Assembly: GCA_963780825.1 (NCBI GenBank)
Contig: CAWADL010000026.1
Span: forward strand, 62,001 to 126,000
Direction: 5' to 3'
DNA from: Roseiarcus sp963780825
GTDB lineage: Bacteria; Pseudomonadota; Alphaproteobacteria; Rhizobiales; Beijerinckiaceae
Length of the DNA: 64,000 nucleotides
In this document: positions 35,878-46,196 of the stretch, in pieces
Numbering within the stretch: position 1 is the first letter of the stretch
Layout of the letters: each line of letters opens with the position of its first letter
Notes under the pieces: generated by a model
Seen by the model: only the letters and a program-made list of their open reading frames with translations
Database searches by the model: none
What the model was told of the DNA's origin: nothing
Program-made: the position numbers and the translations under genes

Positions 35878-36675
35878 ATGCAGTTGGCGATCTCTCACGC
35901 CATCGCTTTGTCGTTCGACGCGCCGGCCAATCGAGGCGCCGTCGGCCGGCGCGCGCCGTCACCGCGCGCGGCCTCGCCAAGAGCTTCGGCGCGACGCGGG
36001 TGCTGCGCGATCTCGACCTGCATGTTCCCGCCGGCCAGTTCCTCGCCGTCGTCGGCCGCAGCGGCTGCGGCAAGAGCACGCTGCTGCGCCTGATCGCCGG
36101 CCTCGAAACGCGCCGACGCCGGCCGCATCGCGTTCGCCGATGAGCAGGCGAGCGCGCGAAATGCGCGCGTGATGTTCCAGGAGCCGCGGCTGCTGCCCTG
36201 GGCGCGCGTGCTCGCCAATGTCGAGGTCGGCCTCGGCGCCGACGCGCGCAAGCCGGACGCGCGCGGCCGCGCCCTGGAGGCGCTCGAGGCCGTGGGCCTC
36301 GCCGACCGCGCCGGCGAATGGCCGTCGGTGCTGTCGGGCGGCCAGAAGCAGCGCGTCGCGCTCGCCCGCGCGCTGGTCAGCCGCCCGCGGCTGCTGGCGC
36401 TCGACGAGCCGCTCGGCGCGCTCGACGCGCTGACCCGCATCGAGATGCAGCGCCTGCTGGAGCAGGTCTGGCTGCAAGAGCGCTTCACCGCGATCCTCGT
36501 CACCCACGACGTCGGCGAGGCGATCGCGCTCGCCGACCGCATCGTGCTGATCGAGCAGGGCGCGATCGCGCTCGACGTCGGCGTCGATCTGCCCCGCCCC
36601 CGCCACCGCGGCGATCCGAAATTCGGCGCGCTCGAAGAACAGATCCTGGGCCGCTTGTTGGGGTCGAACGCGTGA
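35878..36675 (+). CDS. ssuB: Aliphatic sulfonate ABC transporter ATP-binding protein, frameshifted
   Basis: ATPase of the sulfonate importer. Walker A (VVGRSGCGKSTLLRLIAG) lies in a shifted frame; the remainder VMFQEPRLLPWARVLANVEVGLGADAR, SVLSGGQKQRVALARALVSRPRLLALDEPLGALDALTRIEMQ and ILVTHDVGEAIALADRIVLIEQGAIALDV reads through cleanly from 36169. About 260 residues. It starts five bases after ssuC. Shifts lie near 35970 and 36110-36150. Confidence 0.9.
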
Positions 36676-36723
36676 TGAGCGTTGCCGTGGAGAGAGCGTC
36701 TTGCGATCGGGCGGGGCGCGCGC

Positions 36724-37056
36724 GTGAACGCCGACTGGCGGCGGAAGATTCTGGGGCTTCCCCAGGCGGGGGCGCTCAGCGAGCGGGCTGTGCGAGCCGC
36801 TTACTGGCGCGTCGTCGGGAGCCTGCGCAGTCACGACGCTCGGCAATCGTCCGAACTGTTGGAGTTGCGAACAGCCAAACGAGAATTGCTATTCGATCTG
36901 GGCGTCCGCATCCCGCCCGCAAAGGTCAAAGCCAGTTTGATTGAGCCTTCGCCCCCGACCGAGACGGTCGAGAGCCTAAGCGAACACGCGCCTGACGCTC
37001 GCGAGCGCAACGTGGAATGTCCGGTCCAAACCCCCGGAGTCTGCACAAGCGCTTGA
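36724..37056 (+). CDS. Hypothetical small protein with a degenerate J-domain-like pattern
   Basis: About 110 residues. The middle part (LSERAVRAAYWRVVGSLRSHDARQSSELLELRTAKRELLFDLGV) resembles the helix II-loop-helix III of a J-domain, but the HPD motif reads SHD. GTG 36724 follows a GC-rich purine run; an earlier start at 36682 is possible. It lies between ssuB and a tRNA gene. Coding potential is fair and function unknown. Confidence 0.4.
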   Translation: MNADWRRKILGLPQAGALSERAVRAAYWRVVGSLRSHDARQSSELLELRTAKRELLFDLGVRIPPAKVKASLIEPSPPTETVESLSEHAPDARERNVECPVQTPGVCTSA

Positions 37057-37059
37057 AAA

Positions 37060-37133
37060 TGGAGCGGGCGAAGGGAATCGAACCCTCGTATGAAGCTTGG
37101 GAAGCTTCCGTTCTACCATTGAACTACGCCCGC
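37060..37133 (-). tRNA. tRNA-Gly (CCC anticodon)
   Basis: Read on the minus strand: acceptor GCGGGCG paired with CGCCCGC, D-arm GTTCAATGGTAGAAC, anticodon stem GAAGC/GCTTC with loop TTCCCAA (anticodon CCC), T-arm GAGGGTTCGATTCCCTT, and an encoded CCA end. All four stems pair, with one G-T wobble in the T stem. Confidence 0.95.
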
Positions 37134-37275
37134 GAGATCAGGGACTTAAGTGGACAATCTTTTTAGATCGCTTTTTGCACGGCGCCCCGGACTGCCAGAT
37201 TTTGTACCGCGCCGGGCCGCAACTGTCTACAGGGCGGGGAAGGCGCGCCCCGCAAAGAGGGCGCGCATCGTTTCT

Positions 37276-37497
37276 TTACGGCTTGGTCGAGTTCGGCGGG
37301 GTCTGAGTTGCGGCGGGATTGGTCGCCGAGGCGGGAGCGACCGGCGACGGGTTTTCGTAGACATAGCCGACGACGCCAGCGATCAAAATAAAACCCGCAA
37401 TGATACTTAGAACGAGGGGCATATTTGCAGGCCGAGCTACAGGCACGGGGCGATTGCTGTATTCATTCGTGGACCCGTTGCCGGAAAGATTTGCCAT
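37276..37497 (-). CDS. Small single-pass membrane protein, hypothetical
   Basis: 73 residues: a polar start (NLSGNGSTNEYSNRPVPVARPA), one membrane helix (MPLVLSIIAGFILIAGVVGYVY) and a Pro/Thr/Ala-rich tail (PAATQTPPNSTKP). AGGAAAC lies upstream of the ATG. The gap 37134-37275 on one side and 37498-37703 on the other are relatively AT-rich and show no gene. Family not recognised. Confidence 0.6.
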   Translation of the reverse strand: MANLSGNGSTNEYSNRPVPVARPANMPLVLSIIAGFILIAGVVGYVYENPSPVAPASATNPAATQTPPNSTKP

Positions 37498-37703
37498 CGA
37501 TAGTTTCCTTATATTTTAATCTATCATGCGATCGTACCATAATTCATCGCGCTTCGGGGATATTTTCTGTCGGAGAAACTTCGTTGAAAATATAGGTTAG
37601 TATCCCGCTCGTATCGCTAGGCCGGATCCCGCGCACCGCTATCGAAAGAGAGCCGAGCCGCCACGGTCTGACACTGGGTGAGATCAACCCTGATGCAGCG
37701 ACT

Positions 37704-38027
37704 TCATCTGATGATTTGCGCAAGCAGGGCTGAGTTCAAAGACTGCCCAAGCGCCGGCGGCATGATAGCGCTCGGTTTGCGAAGTGATCGCATATCGGCG
37801 CCCGCGCGTCGCACGATCGTCGCCCCGCCCTCGCTGCTTTTCGCGGGCGTTGGCTGCACGCAAAGGCCCAATCGAGGATAGAGCAAATACCCGGCCGTCG
37901 CCTGCGCCTGGGCGTCGCGCTCGGCATAGCTGGCGGCGGCTCGCCAGGCGATCACCGAGGAGACGGCAATCACCGCGATGAGCGCGGTCAGGAGCAAGCC
38001 GCGCGTGTGTCCTATCGATAGGCGCAA
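37704..38027 (-). CDS. Hypothetical membrane-anchored small protein next to the multicopper oxidase
   Basis: 107 residues with a membrane or signal segment (GLLLTALIAVIAVSSVIAW) and a soluble C-terminus (YLLYPRLGLCVQPTPAKSSEGG). It begins 19 bases after the multicopper oxidase stop on the same strand, so the two are probably co-transcribed. Not recognised. Confidence 0.5.
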   Translation of the reverse strand: MRLSIGHTRGLLLTALIAVIAVSSVIAWRAAASYAERDAQAQATAGYLLYPRLGLCVQPTPAKSSEGGATIVRRAGADMRSLRKPSAIMPPALGQSLNSALLAQIIR

Positions 38028-38046
38028 ACGGATCGTCCTGCGTTGC

Positions 38047-40194
38047 TCAATTTCCTGCGAGAAGCCGCACGCGCACGCGCGCCATCATCCCCCCGTCCTC
38101 ATGTTCGAGGATATGACAATGAAACACATAATCGCCGGCAACAAAGAACGGTATTTTCACGATGGTTGGAGTCGAGCGGCAAATCCCCCGCTTCCAAAGT
38201 TCGACGCTCGAGCAACCGCCCGGCGAATTTGCGTCGAAATACGGCGAGCTGGGATCGGTCGCGCCGTTGGCGTGGACGACGGGAATATTGTCCAGGAAGA
38301 CGCTCGAACCGTCGATCTCGGACGGCGAGGTCGCGCCGGACTCGGAGGGCATCGACACGACCGAGAACTTGGTCTGGTGCATGTGGAAATTGTGATTTTC
38401 GCCTGAGAGATTGACGAGCTCCCAGATCTCCGGGATCGGCGCGCCATCCGGTCCGAGCGTCAGACAGACTGTCGGCATGGCGCCGTTGTATTCCGTGATC
38501 ACCTTGAAGGTGTTTGGTACGCCCGGGTAATTTCCGAACCGGTCGGGCGGACCATTGGCGTCGACCTCCTCATAGCCTAGTCCAAAGAGATCGGGGTAGT
38601 CGCTGGGGACATTGAAATAGATCCGCCGGCGATGCCCTGGCGCCAACGGGGTGCACTTTCTCGTATTGACGCCCTCGTCCGGCGTGATGCTCGCTGTTGT
38701 CGCGTCCTGGTTCAGATCCTGGAAGATGCGGACCGGGTGGGTGACGCTGACGGGCGCTTCGCTGGTGTCCAAATAGGGCGGCGGGTTGACGGCGCCCGAT
38801 GGCGCAAAATTCACCGACGCCAAATAGGCCGCAGGCCACGTGTCGCCGGCCGGTCCCGTGTTGTAGCCGCTATCGAGAAGGGTGGCGTGAGCTCCGGCCG
38901 GCGCATGCGTCAGAAAGCCAGCCGCGTTTCGGTAAGCGACCCATATTTCGACTCGGGAACTCGGCATCATCAGCAATTGGTCGGCGCAGACCGGCCGCGC
39001 CGCGTTGTGGCCCGGACCATGCGAGGGGGCGTCTATGCCCGGGCACGGAACGACGTGCATCAAGCCAGGGTTCGGGGCGGCGGCCGTAGGGTCGAGCACG
39101 ACGCCGTCTATCGCCAGGACTTGAAACACCATGTTCGACTGAGTGACCGGATTGTACAGCGACAGATTATGCGTGGTGCTGCCGGATTCACTGACCAGGC
39201 GCGAAATCTCGCCGCCGGGCGAGGTCATCGTCATGCCCGGATAGGTCTGCCCGTTGACGGATTCGTACCACCGCGCGCCGGTATAATTTGGTCCGCCTGC
39301 GCCGGAAAAATCCTGCCCGGCGCAGAAGCCGTTCAGCGGCGGCAGCACCAATCCACCATTGCTGGGGGAGAGACACATCGTCGTGTCCGGTTGGTCTTTG
39401 CGCGCGCCATCCGCAAGCACCTGCAAATCCTTGATCACCAGATGGCGGATTGGCAGTGTTTTGAAAAACCCAGCGCAAGGAGCGTTGTTGCAGACGTAAT
39501 CTCCGACATTGCCAATCGAGATCGTTCCCGAAAGACCTGACGAGATCTGATTGAGCGATATGCCGTGTATGTGCGAGTGCACCCAAAACAGCCCGGAAGG
39601 ATGGTTGTTCGGAATCGTGAAGCTGTAATCTGTCGCGTGCATGCGCACATCGGCGTGCGCAGCCGCCAATAGCGGCGGCATGCCGTTGTCCGGATTGAAA
39701 GTGTAGACGAAAATGTTGTCGCCGTAATTTGGCGCCGCCACTGTTGGGTAATGCGCGGACACCAACATGCCGTGAAAGTGGAGGTTGGTCGGGTTCAGCG
39801 CGAGGAAAGCCTCCTGCGGCTCTTCGGGATTACCTGCATGTTTGGAGTCCGTCAGCGGCGGCAGCTTGTTGACCAGATGCACTTTCACCGTGTCGCCTTG
39901 CTGCAACTTCAGCAGCGGACCCGCGTAGGGAATCACGCCTGCGGGCGGTGGCGGGCAGGTCTCGAGCATCGGGTTGCTAGGACGCCGGCATACGCTGTAG
40001 ACAAAACCGGTCGGGTTTAGCGGCGAAAGTGTTGGAACTTTCGCTGCTTCAGCAACCATCAGCAGGTCGAGCACGCCGTTGGTTGATGAGAAGGTGTAAG
40101 GTTCTTGCAAGGGGTCGGCGTGGGCGACAGAGGCGGCAGCGAGCAAAATAGACAAAAGTCCAACCGAACGACTCCAATCGCGCACGCCCGCCAT
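38047..40194 (-). CDS. Secreted multicopper oxidase
   Basis: 715 residues, one clean frame, with signal peptide GLLSILLAAASVAHA. All four copper motifs are present: NLHFHGM (about residue 136), FWVHSHIHG (about 205), NHNFHMHQTKF (about 600) and the type 1/trinuclear motif HCHILEHEDGGM (about 695). The Met after the last His pair suggests a high-potential or bilirubin-oxidase-like type 1 site. It is much longer than laccases of about 500 residues because of inserts in the middle (for example around CPGIDAPSHGPGHNAARPVC). It probably oxidises phenols or metals in the periplasm or outside. Start at 40194 with GGAG upstream; the promoter region 40200-40360 is AT-rich. Confidence 0.88.
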   Translation of the reverse strand: MAGVRDWSRSVGLLSILLAAASVAHADPLQEPYTFSSTNGVLDLLMVAEAAKVPTLSPLNPTGFVYSVCRRPSNPMLETCPPPPAGVIPYAGPLLKLQQGDTVKVHLVNKLPPLTDSKHAGNPEEPQEAFLALNPTNLHFHGMLVSAHYPTVAAPNYGDNIFVYTFNPDNGMPPLLAAAHADVRMHATDYSFTIPNNHPSGLFWVHSHIHGISLNQISSGLSGTISIGNVGDYVCNNAPCAGFFKTLPIRHLVIKDLQVLADGARKDQPDTTMCLSPSNGGLVLPPLNGFCAGQDFSGAGGPNYTGARWYESVNGQTYPGMTMTSPGGEISRLVSESGSTTHNLSLYNPVTQSNMVFQVLAIDGVVLDPTAAAPNPGLMHVVPCPGIDAPSHGPGHNAARPVCADQLLMMPSSRVEIWVAYRNAAGFLTHAPAGAHATLLDSGYNTGPAGDTWPAAYLASVNFAPSGAVNPPPYLDTSEAPVSVTHPVRIFQDLNQDATTASITPDEGVNTRKCTPLAPGHRRRIYFNVPSDYPDLFGLGYEEVDANGPPDRFGNYPGVPNTFKVITEYNGAMPTVCLTLGPDGAPIPEIWELVNLSGENHNFHMHQTKFSVVSMPSESGATSPSEIDGSSVFLDNIPVVHANGATDPSSPYFDANSPGGCSSVELWKRGICRSTPTIVKIPFFVAGDYVFHCHILEHEDGGMMARVRVRLLAGN

Positions 40195-40360
40195 CTGCAA
40201 TCTCCACAATTAAAATACACATCTAATGCGTTTAAACACTCGTGTCATACTCATGGCAAAAATATGTTTAAAATGCAACGTCAATTTGGCCGGGACGATC
40301 CCGCAAGCGAGCGCTCCGACGTGACAACAAGAGCGGAAAACGCTCCTTGCCGTTGCGCAC

Positions 40361-42075
40361 TCAGCCCTGTTCAGCCGCCCGCGCGCGCTCCAACTCGTAA
40401 AGCTCCTTCTTCAGGATCTTGCCGACCGGCGTCTTTGGCAATTCGGGCCTGATCTCCAGCGCGCCGATCATCTCGTGCTTGCCGAGGCGCGACTTCAGGA
40501 ACTCCTTCATCTCGTCCAACGAAGGCTCGGCCGCGCCGGCCTTCAGCTTGACGAACGCCTTCGGTTGCTGGCCACGATAGGTGTCGGGAATGCCGATGAC
40601 GCTGACCTCCTCGACCGCGGGATGCTGGTAGATCGCCTCCTCGATCGTGCGCGGATAGACGTTGAAGCCGCCGCACAGCAGCATGTCCTTGGTGCGGTCG
40701 ACGATGTAGAGATAGCCGTCCTCGTCCATGTAGCCGACGTCGCCGGTGCGGAAGAAGCCGTCCGCGTTGATCGACTCGCGCGTCGCGTCGGCGTTGTTCC
40801 AATAGCCGTGCATGACGTTCGGGCCGCGGATCAGGATTTCGCCCTTCTCGCCGGGCGCGACGTAGTCGCCGGGGCTGCGCGACGTCGGCGAATTTGAACT
40901 CGATGCCGGGCAGCGGAATGCCGCAGGAGCCGGGCTTCACCGGGCCGTCGGCGGGGGTGAAGGTGCCGGTCGGCGAGGTCTCCGTCATGCCCCAGCCCTC
41001 GCAGAGCCGGCAGCCCGACAGCGCCTGGAACTGTTGCTGCACTTCGAGCGGCAGCGGCGCGCCGCCGGAGGAGCAGGACCTGAAGCGACGCGAGATCCTC
41101 GGGCTTGACGCCCGGCAGGCTCAGCACGGCGACGAACATGGTCGGCACGCCGCAGAAGATGGTGATCTTCTTCGCCGCGATGTCCTTCACCACGGCGGCG
41201 GCATCGAAGCGCGTGTGCAGCACCAGTTCCGCGCCGATCGACGAGGCCGAGGATCATGTTGACCGAAAGCGCGTAGATGTGGAACGGCGGCAGCACCGCC
41301 AGCATGCGCTCCTCGCCTTCGCGCAGACGCCTTCGGGCCGGCGCGTCATGCGTCTGCGCGATATTGCGCATTGGCGGCGGTGAGATTGGCGTGGGTCAGC
41401 ATCGCGCCTTTCGGCAGGCCGGTGGTGCCGCCGGTATATTGCAGCACCGCGATCGCCTCGGCGGGATCGCCGATGGGTGTGTGACGCGGCCGCTCGTCGC
41501 CTTCGAGCAGATCTTGAACGCGACGATGCGCTCGCTCCAGGCGACGGGGCTCAGCTGGCGGCCTTGCTGCATCTGCTCGCGGACCGGCGTCAGGCGCCGG
41601 CGTGAATCTCGGCGATCTCGCCGACGACCAGCGTCTTCAGCCGCGTCTTGCCGAGCAGCCGCTCCATCTGCGGATAGAGCGCGGCGAGATCGAGCGTGAC
41701 CAGGATGTCGGTGCGGCTGTCCTCGATCTTGTGTTCGAGCACGCGCTCGGCGTCGAGCGGCGAATAGTTGACGACCGCGCCGCCCGCCTTCAGCACGCCG
41801 AAGAACGCGATGACGTAGTGCGGCGTGTTGGGCAGATAGAGCCCGACATGCACGCCGGGGCCGACGCCGAGCTTCTGGAAGCCGGCGGCGGCGCGGTCGG
41901 CAAGCGCGTTCAGCTCGGCATAGTTGATGCGCCGGCCCATGAATTCGAGCGCGGGCAGTTCGGCGAAGCGCTCGGCGGAGCGTTCGAGCACGGCTTGAAC
42001 CGGCCCGGTCGGCAGCGGCGCGTCCCAGCGCACGCCTTCCGGATAGGACTTCTGCCAGCGTTGAAAATCGGCCAC
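40361..42075 (-). CDS. fadD: Long-chain fatty acid-CoA ligase, frameshifted
   Basis: Adenylating enzyme activating fatty acids. N-terminus DFQRWQKSYPEGVRWDAPLP, then GVGPGVHVGLYLPNTPHYVIAFFGVLKAGGAVVNYSPL; later LPPFHIYALSVNMIL, KKITIFCGVPTMFVAVL, EGWGMTETSPTGTF, FRTGDVGYMDEDGYLYIVDRTKDMLLCGGFNVYPRTIEEAI, and KTPVGKILKKEL with the catalytic lysine. About 565 residues. Shifts near 40880, 41075, 41240, 41370 and 41520-41590. GTG start with GAGGGAAC upstream. It is followed upstream by a wax ester synthase gene on the same strand, so acyl-CoA made here may feed lipid storage. Confidence 0.9.
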
Positions 42076-42102
42076 GACGGCGTTCCCTCGTTTGTTTGTT
42101 GA

Positions 42103-43700
42103 TCAGGCCCGCGCACGCTTCTTTGGCGGCGGCGCGGCGCGCTCGGTGACTTTGGGCACAGGCTTTTCGGGTTTCGCAGCGGGCGCGAGCCCATAGGCCC
42201 GCTCCAACGTCTCCAGCTCCTCCGGCAGCATGATCGCCAGCGAGTGCAGCTCAGGCAGCACATTCGCGCCGGCGATAAGGCCGAAATCGAGCTGATCGCG
42301 ATAGCCCTGCACGGTGATGTTGAGCGCTAGCGAATGCGTGGCGATCGAGACCGGGAAGATGTTGATAAGCTCGGCGCCCGCGGCGTGGAGCGCCTTGCGC
42401 GAGCCCGGAACGTTGGAGATCGTCACGTTCGCCGGCGACAGGCAGGCTGTCGGAGAGGTTGCTGCGGCTGTAGAGCAGCGACAATATCTGGATCAGCATC
42501 GGCGCGCCGAGCGCGGAGAATTGCGTCAGCTTGGGCACCAGCGGCTTGAACGGATCAACCAGGCCCTTCGATTTCTTGGTTTCCTCGATGATCTTTTCGA
42601 GCCTGCGCCTTCGGATCCTCGATGTTGCTGGCGAGCGAACAATACATGCCGAACACTTGATTGTTGGCCGCCGCGTCGCCGGCTTCGCGCAGCGAAATCG
42701 GCACTGCGGCCCGCAGCGTCTTCTCAGGCAGCGCTTTCGCTTGGAGAAGATGCCGCCGCAGCATGCCGCTGGAGATCGCCAGCACCACGTCGTTGAGTTT
42801 GCCGCCCGCCGCCGTTGCGACCGCCTTCGCGCGCGAGAGCGAGACCGAGACGCCGGCGAAACTGCGCTCCGAGGAGATTTGTTTGTTGAGGATGGTCGAC
42901 GGCGCGACCATGTCGCCGATCGATCCGACCGCGCCCGGTTCGGCGAGCTTTGCGGCGATGCCGCCGATCGCCTTGGCGATGTCCGGCAGGCCTTTCAGGA
43001 AATCGAGCGGCTGGCGCAACTGCTGCAACCACATATCGCGCATCGCCGCGCCGAAATCCGGGCTTCGATTGCCGAACAGCGCGGCTTGCGCGTTCAACCC
43101 GGGATCGAGCGTCAGCGGTTGCGTCCACATGCTGGCATAGCCCGCAAACAACTCGCCGACCTGGCCCAGCGCATCCGGCGCCGGCTTCTTCGCGGCGGCC
43201 GGCGCGGTCACGGCGCCGTCGCCGTAGACGATTTCGGTTAGCGCTGCGCCGGCGCCGCCGTCAATCAACGAGTGATGCACCTTTGAATAGAGCCCGATCT
43301 CATTGTCAGGCAGGCCCTCGAAGACATAGAACTCCCACAGCGGGCGCGCGCGGTTGAGCAGTTTGGCGTGCATCCAGCCGACGAGGCGTTCGAGGGTCGT
43401 GCGGTTGTGCGGCGCGGGCAGGGCGCCGCGGAAAATGTGGCGGTCGAGATCGAACTGGTCGTCTTCGACCCAGGTGGGGTTGTCGATGTCGAGCGGCATC
43501 CGCGCCAGCTTCCACTTCAGCATCGGCGCGAGGTGCAGCCGGGAGGCGATTTGCGCCTTGAAATCCTCGAAGAAGTCGCCGCGATAGCCTTCCGGCAATT
43601 TGAAGATCGCCATGCTGCCGACATGCATCGGCATCTCCGGCGTCTCCAGATAAAGGAAGGCGCCGTCGACGCTGGTCAGCTTCGGTCCGAACGCGCTCAT
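42103..43700 (-). CDS. Wax ester synthase/diacylglycerol acyltransferase (WS/DGAT), frameshifted
   Basis: Transfers acyl-CoA to long-chain alcohols or diacylglycerol for neutral lipid storage. Starts KLTSVDGAFLYLETPEMPMHVGSMAIF; the active-site motif is KVHHSLIDGG (HHxxxDG); PLWEFYVFEGL, KLNDVVLAISSGMLRRHL and the C-terminal TISNVPGS and NITVQGYRDQLDFGLIAG motifs are all there. About 520 residues. Shifts near 42605 and 42440. A Pro/Lys-rich basic tail (PEKPVPKVTERAAPPPKKRARA) is present. Same strand and adjacent to fadD. Confidence 0.9.
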
Positions 43701-43784
43701 GTGCGGATGTCCAGGTGGTTGGGTAGTGTGATTGGCGACCAAACAGCCGCCGTCGTAGCTAATGCTCGCATCACGAAAACTCGC

Positions 43785-43891
43785 GTCATCCCCGCGAAAG
43801 CGGGGATCCAGGGGCTACACGACGTGCGGTTGAACCCGCTGGGGACACGACGCGCCCGTGGCCCCTGGATCCCCGCTTTCGCGGGGATGAC
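43785..43891. repeat. Family D paired palindrome
   Basis: GTCATCCCCGCGAAAGCGGG ... CGCTTTCGCGGGGATGAC as at 9933, between the hydrolase stop and the WS/DGAT start. Confidence 0.75.
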
Positions 43892-43905
43892 AAAATGTGA
43901 GCCGC

Positions 43906-44713
43906 TCACGTGTCGGCCCTTCCCGTTAGTTTCCCATAAGCCAGCACGAACGGCCCCGAGCGCCGGAACGGCTTGAACTCGCCTTCCTTCTGCGCCAGCC
44001 TGTCGGCTATCGCCCAGAGCGCGGCGGCGTTGCCGCCGAGCCCGATATGGCTGGCCAGCAAGATCTCGATATTCTCCGACGTCGGCGTCTCGCGGGCGAT
44101 CGAGCAGCGCCAATTCACCACGCCGTCCATCCGCGTATAGATCGAGCTTGAGGGGACAGGCAGATCGCCGCCGATCGCGGATAAATCCTCGCTGCGCGCG
44201 TCGCTGGTTTTCTCGCCGGTCACCTGCTCGTACAGACGGCGCGCGTTGGTCGCCTGCAAGCCGCGCGCGAACGGGCTGCCCAGCGTGATGACGGAGCGTA
44301 TGGCCTCCGGCATGTGCAGCGCGAGGTCGCGGGCGAACACCCCGCCGAGGCTCCAGCCGACGAGCGAAACCTTGCGCCCGGTTTCATTGTGCAGCCGCGA
44401 CAGGCGCGCCCGCAGCGTGGCGCGCAGGCCGTAGAAGCCGCCGATATTGCGGCCGAGCTCCCAACCTTCGGCGCGATAGCCGAGCGCGCGAAAATAGCGG
44501 CGCATCAGCAAGGTCGAGGAATCGCGCGGCGAGGAAACCCGGAAGCGCCAGCACCGGGTGCCCGTCGCCGCGCTTGGCCATCAGCAGTAGGGGCGCGAAA
44601 GCGATCGAGGTGGCGAATTCGCGGACCGCTCGGCCTTCCGTCAACAGCAACAGCGGGGAGGGCGGGCGCAGGGCTTCGTCTTGTTGTTTTGCCGCTGACG
44701 CCGTGGCCGCCAT
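43906..44713 (-). CDS. Alpha/beta hydrolase (lipase/esterase-like), one frameshift
   Basis: Nucleophile elbow GWSLGG inside KVSLVGWSLGGVFARDLALHMP; LMRRYFRALGYRAEGWELGRNIGG before it; and a likely catalytic His region ASHIGLGGNAAALWAIADRL near the end. The N-terminal part (PVLALPGFLA) is in another frame; the shift is near 44522. About 268 residues, no signal peptide. The start has AGGAGG eight bases upstream. Its place beside WS/DGAT and fadD suggests lipid turnover. Divergent from the reductase-like gene at 44817. Confidence 0.85.
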
Positions 44714-44816
44714 GCGTATCCTCCTAGCGCACAGCGCCGCTTGTGTTTTCCGTTTCGCTATTGTTACTACGAGGGTAAGCGCGAGGCAAACGACGCCTGC
44801 CGGGGAGACGCCGCCA

Positions 44817-45989
44817 TGAGCCGGGATTTCGACATCGCGGTGTTCGGCGCGAGCGGGTTTACCGGAAAGCTGGTCGCCGAATATCTGGCGCTTCGCGACA
44901 AGACGGATGCGCCGCGGCGCTGGGCGCTCGCCGGTCGCGATCTCGGAAAACTCGCGGCGGTCCAGGCGGAAACCGGCGCGGACGCGGCGCTGATCCGCGC
45001 CGACAGCGACGATCCCGCTTCGCTCGCCGAACTTGCGCGACGGTCGCGCGTCGTCATCACGACGGTCGGGCCTTATCAGCTCTATGGCTCGCCGATGGTG
45101 GCGGCCTGCGCTGAATCTGGGACCGACTATGTCGACCTCTGCGGCGAGACGGCATGGATGCGCGCGATGATCGACGCCTACGATGCGAAGGCGAAGGCGA
45201 GCGGGGCGCGCATCGTGTTCTCCTGCGGCTTCGATTCGATACCCTTCGATCTCGGCGTCGCTTATTTGCAGGATGCGGCGCGGCAACGTTTCGGCGCGCC
45301 TTGCTCGCGCGTGAAGGGCCGCGTGCGCAAAATGAAAGGCACGTTCTCCGGCGGCACGGCCGCGAGTTTTCGCGCGACCATGGCGGCGGCGGCGAAGGAT
45401 CCCGCGACGCTGGCGTTGCTGCGCGATCCCGTTCGCGCTGGCGCCCGGATTTTCGGGGCCGAAACAACCATCAGGCAACAAGCCGGAATACGAGGAGGAT
45501 CTGCAGTCCTGGTCTGCGCCGTTCATCATGGCGGCGATCAACACGCGCAATGTGCACCGCAGCAATCAGCTGAGCGGGGGCGGCTATGGCGCGGATTTCG
45601 TCTATGACGAGATGATGCTCACCGGCCCCGGCGAGAAGGGCGAGAAAACAGCGCGCGCGATTGCCGCAGCAATGAATGATATGGCGAGCGACAAGGGGCC
45701 TAAACCTGGCGACGGGCCGTCGCGCGCGGAGCAGGAAAGCGGCCTGTACGATTTGTTGTTTGTTGGATACGGGCCTGACGGCCAGCGTCTGGACGTCAGC
45801 GTGAAGGGTGATCGCGATCCCGGCTACGGCTCGACCTCGAAGATGATATCCGAAAGCGCGATCGCGCTGCTTGAGGATTGCGAGGGGGTGGGCGGCGGGG
45901 TGATGACGCCGGCGGCGGCGTTCGGCGTGAAGTTCACGGAGCGGTTGGCGAAACGCGCAGGTGTGAGCTTTGCAATCGAACGCGGGTGA
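44817..45989 (+). CDS. Saccharopine dehydrogenase-like oxidoreductase (trans-acting enoyl reductase type), one frameshift
   Basis: N-terminal Rossmann motif DIAVFGASGFTGKLVAEYLA, then WALAGRDLGKLAAVQ, VVITTVGPYQLYGSPMVAACAESGTDYVDLCGETAWM and RIVFSCGFDSIPFDLG, which is the pattern of the membrane-associated saccharopine-dehydrogenase-like or trans enoyl reductase family. In mycobacteria relatives act in lipid biosynthesis. The C-terminal part (MAAINTRNVHRSNQLSGGGYGADFVYDEMM) lies in another frame; one extra C near 45430 explains it. About 390 residues. Not a true lysine-pathway enzyme by context. Confidence 0.8.
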
Positions 45990-46016
45990 AATAGTGCGGT
46001 GTTTGACTGAGATATT

Positions 46017-46122
46017 GTCATCCCCGCGAAAGCGGGGATCCAGGGGCCACACGACGGGCGCTTCAACGTGTTGGCCACACGACGGGCGGCAGCCCCTGGA
46101 TCCCCGCTTTCGCGGGGATGAC
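46017..46122. repeat. Family D paired palindrome
   Basis: Same ends as at 9933 and 43785; the centre repeats CACACGACGGGCG twice. Between the reductase-like and P450 genes. Confidence 0.75.
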
Positions 46123-46196
46123 CAATTGGCCGTTTCGCTGGCTATTCTGCGTGTCTCACTATGATTGAGATATCCGCCTCACAGGATCCCTCACGC

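Noticed and set aside
31653..36200. Insertions always falling at codon boundaries, as a sign of programmed +1 shifting
   Set aside because: Any single-base insertion can be placed at a codon boundary if one residue is allowed to vary, so the pattern carries no information.
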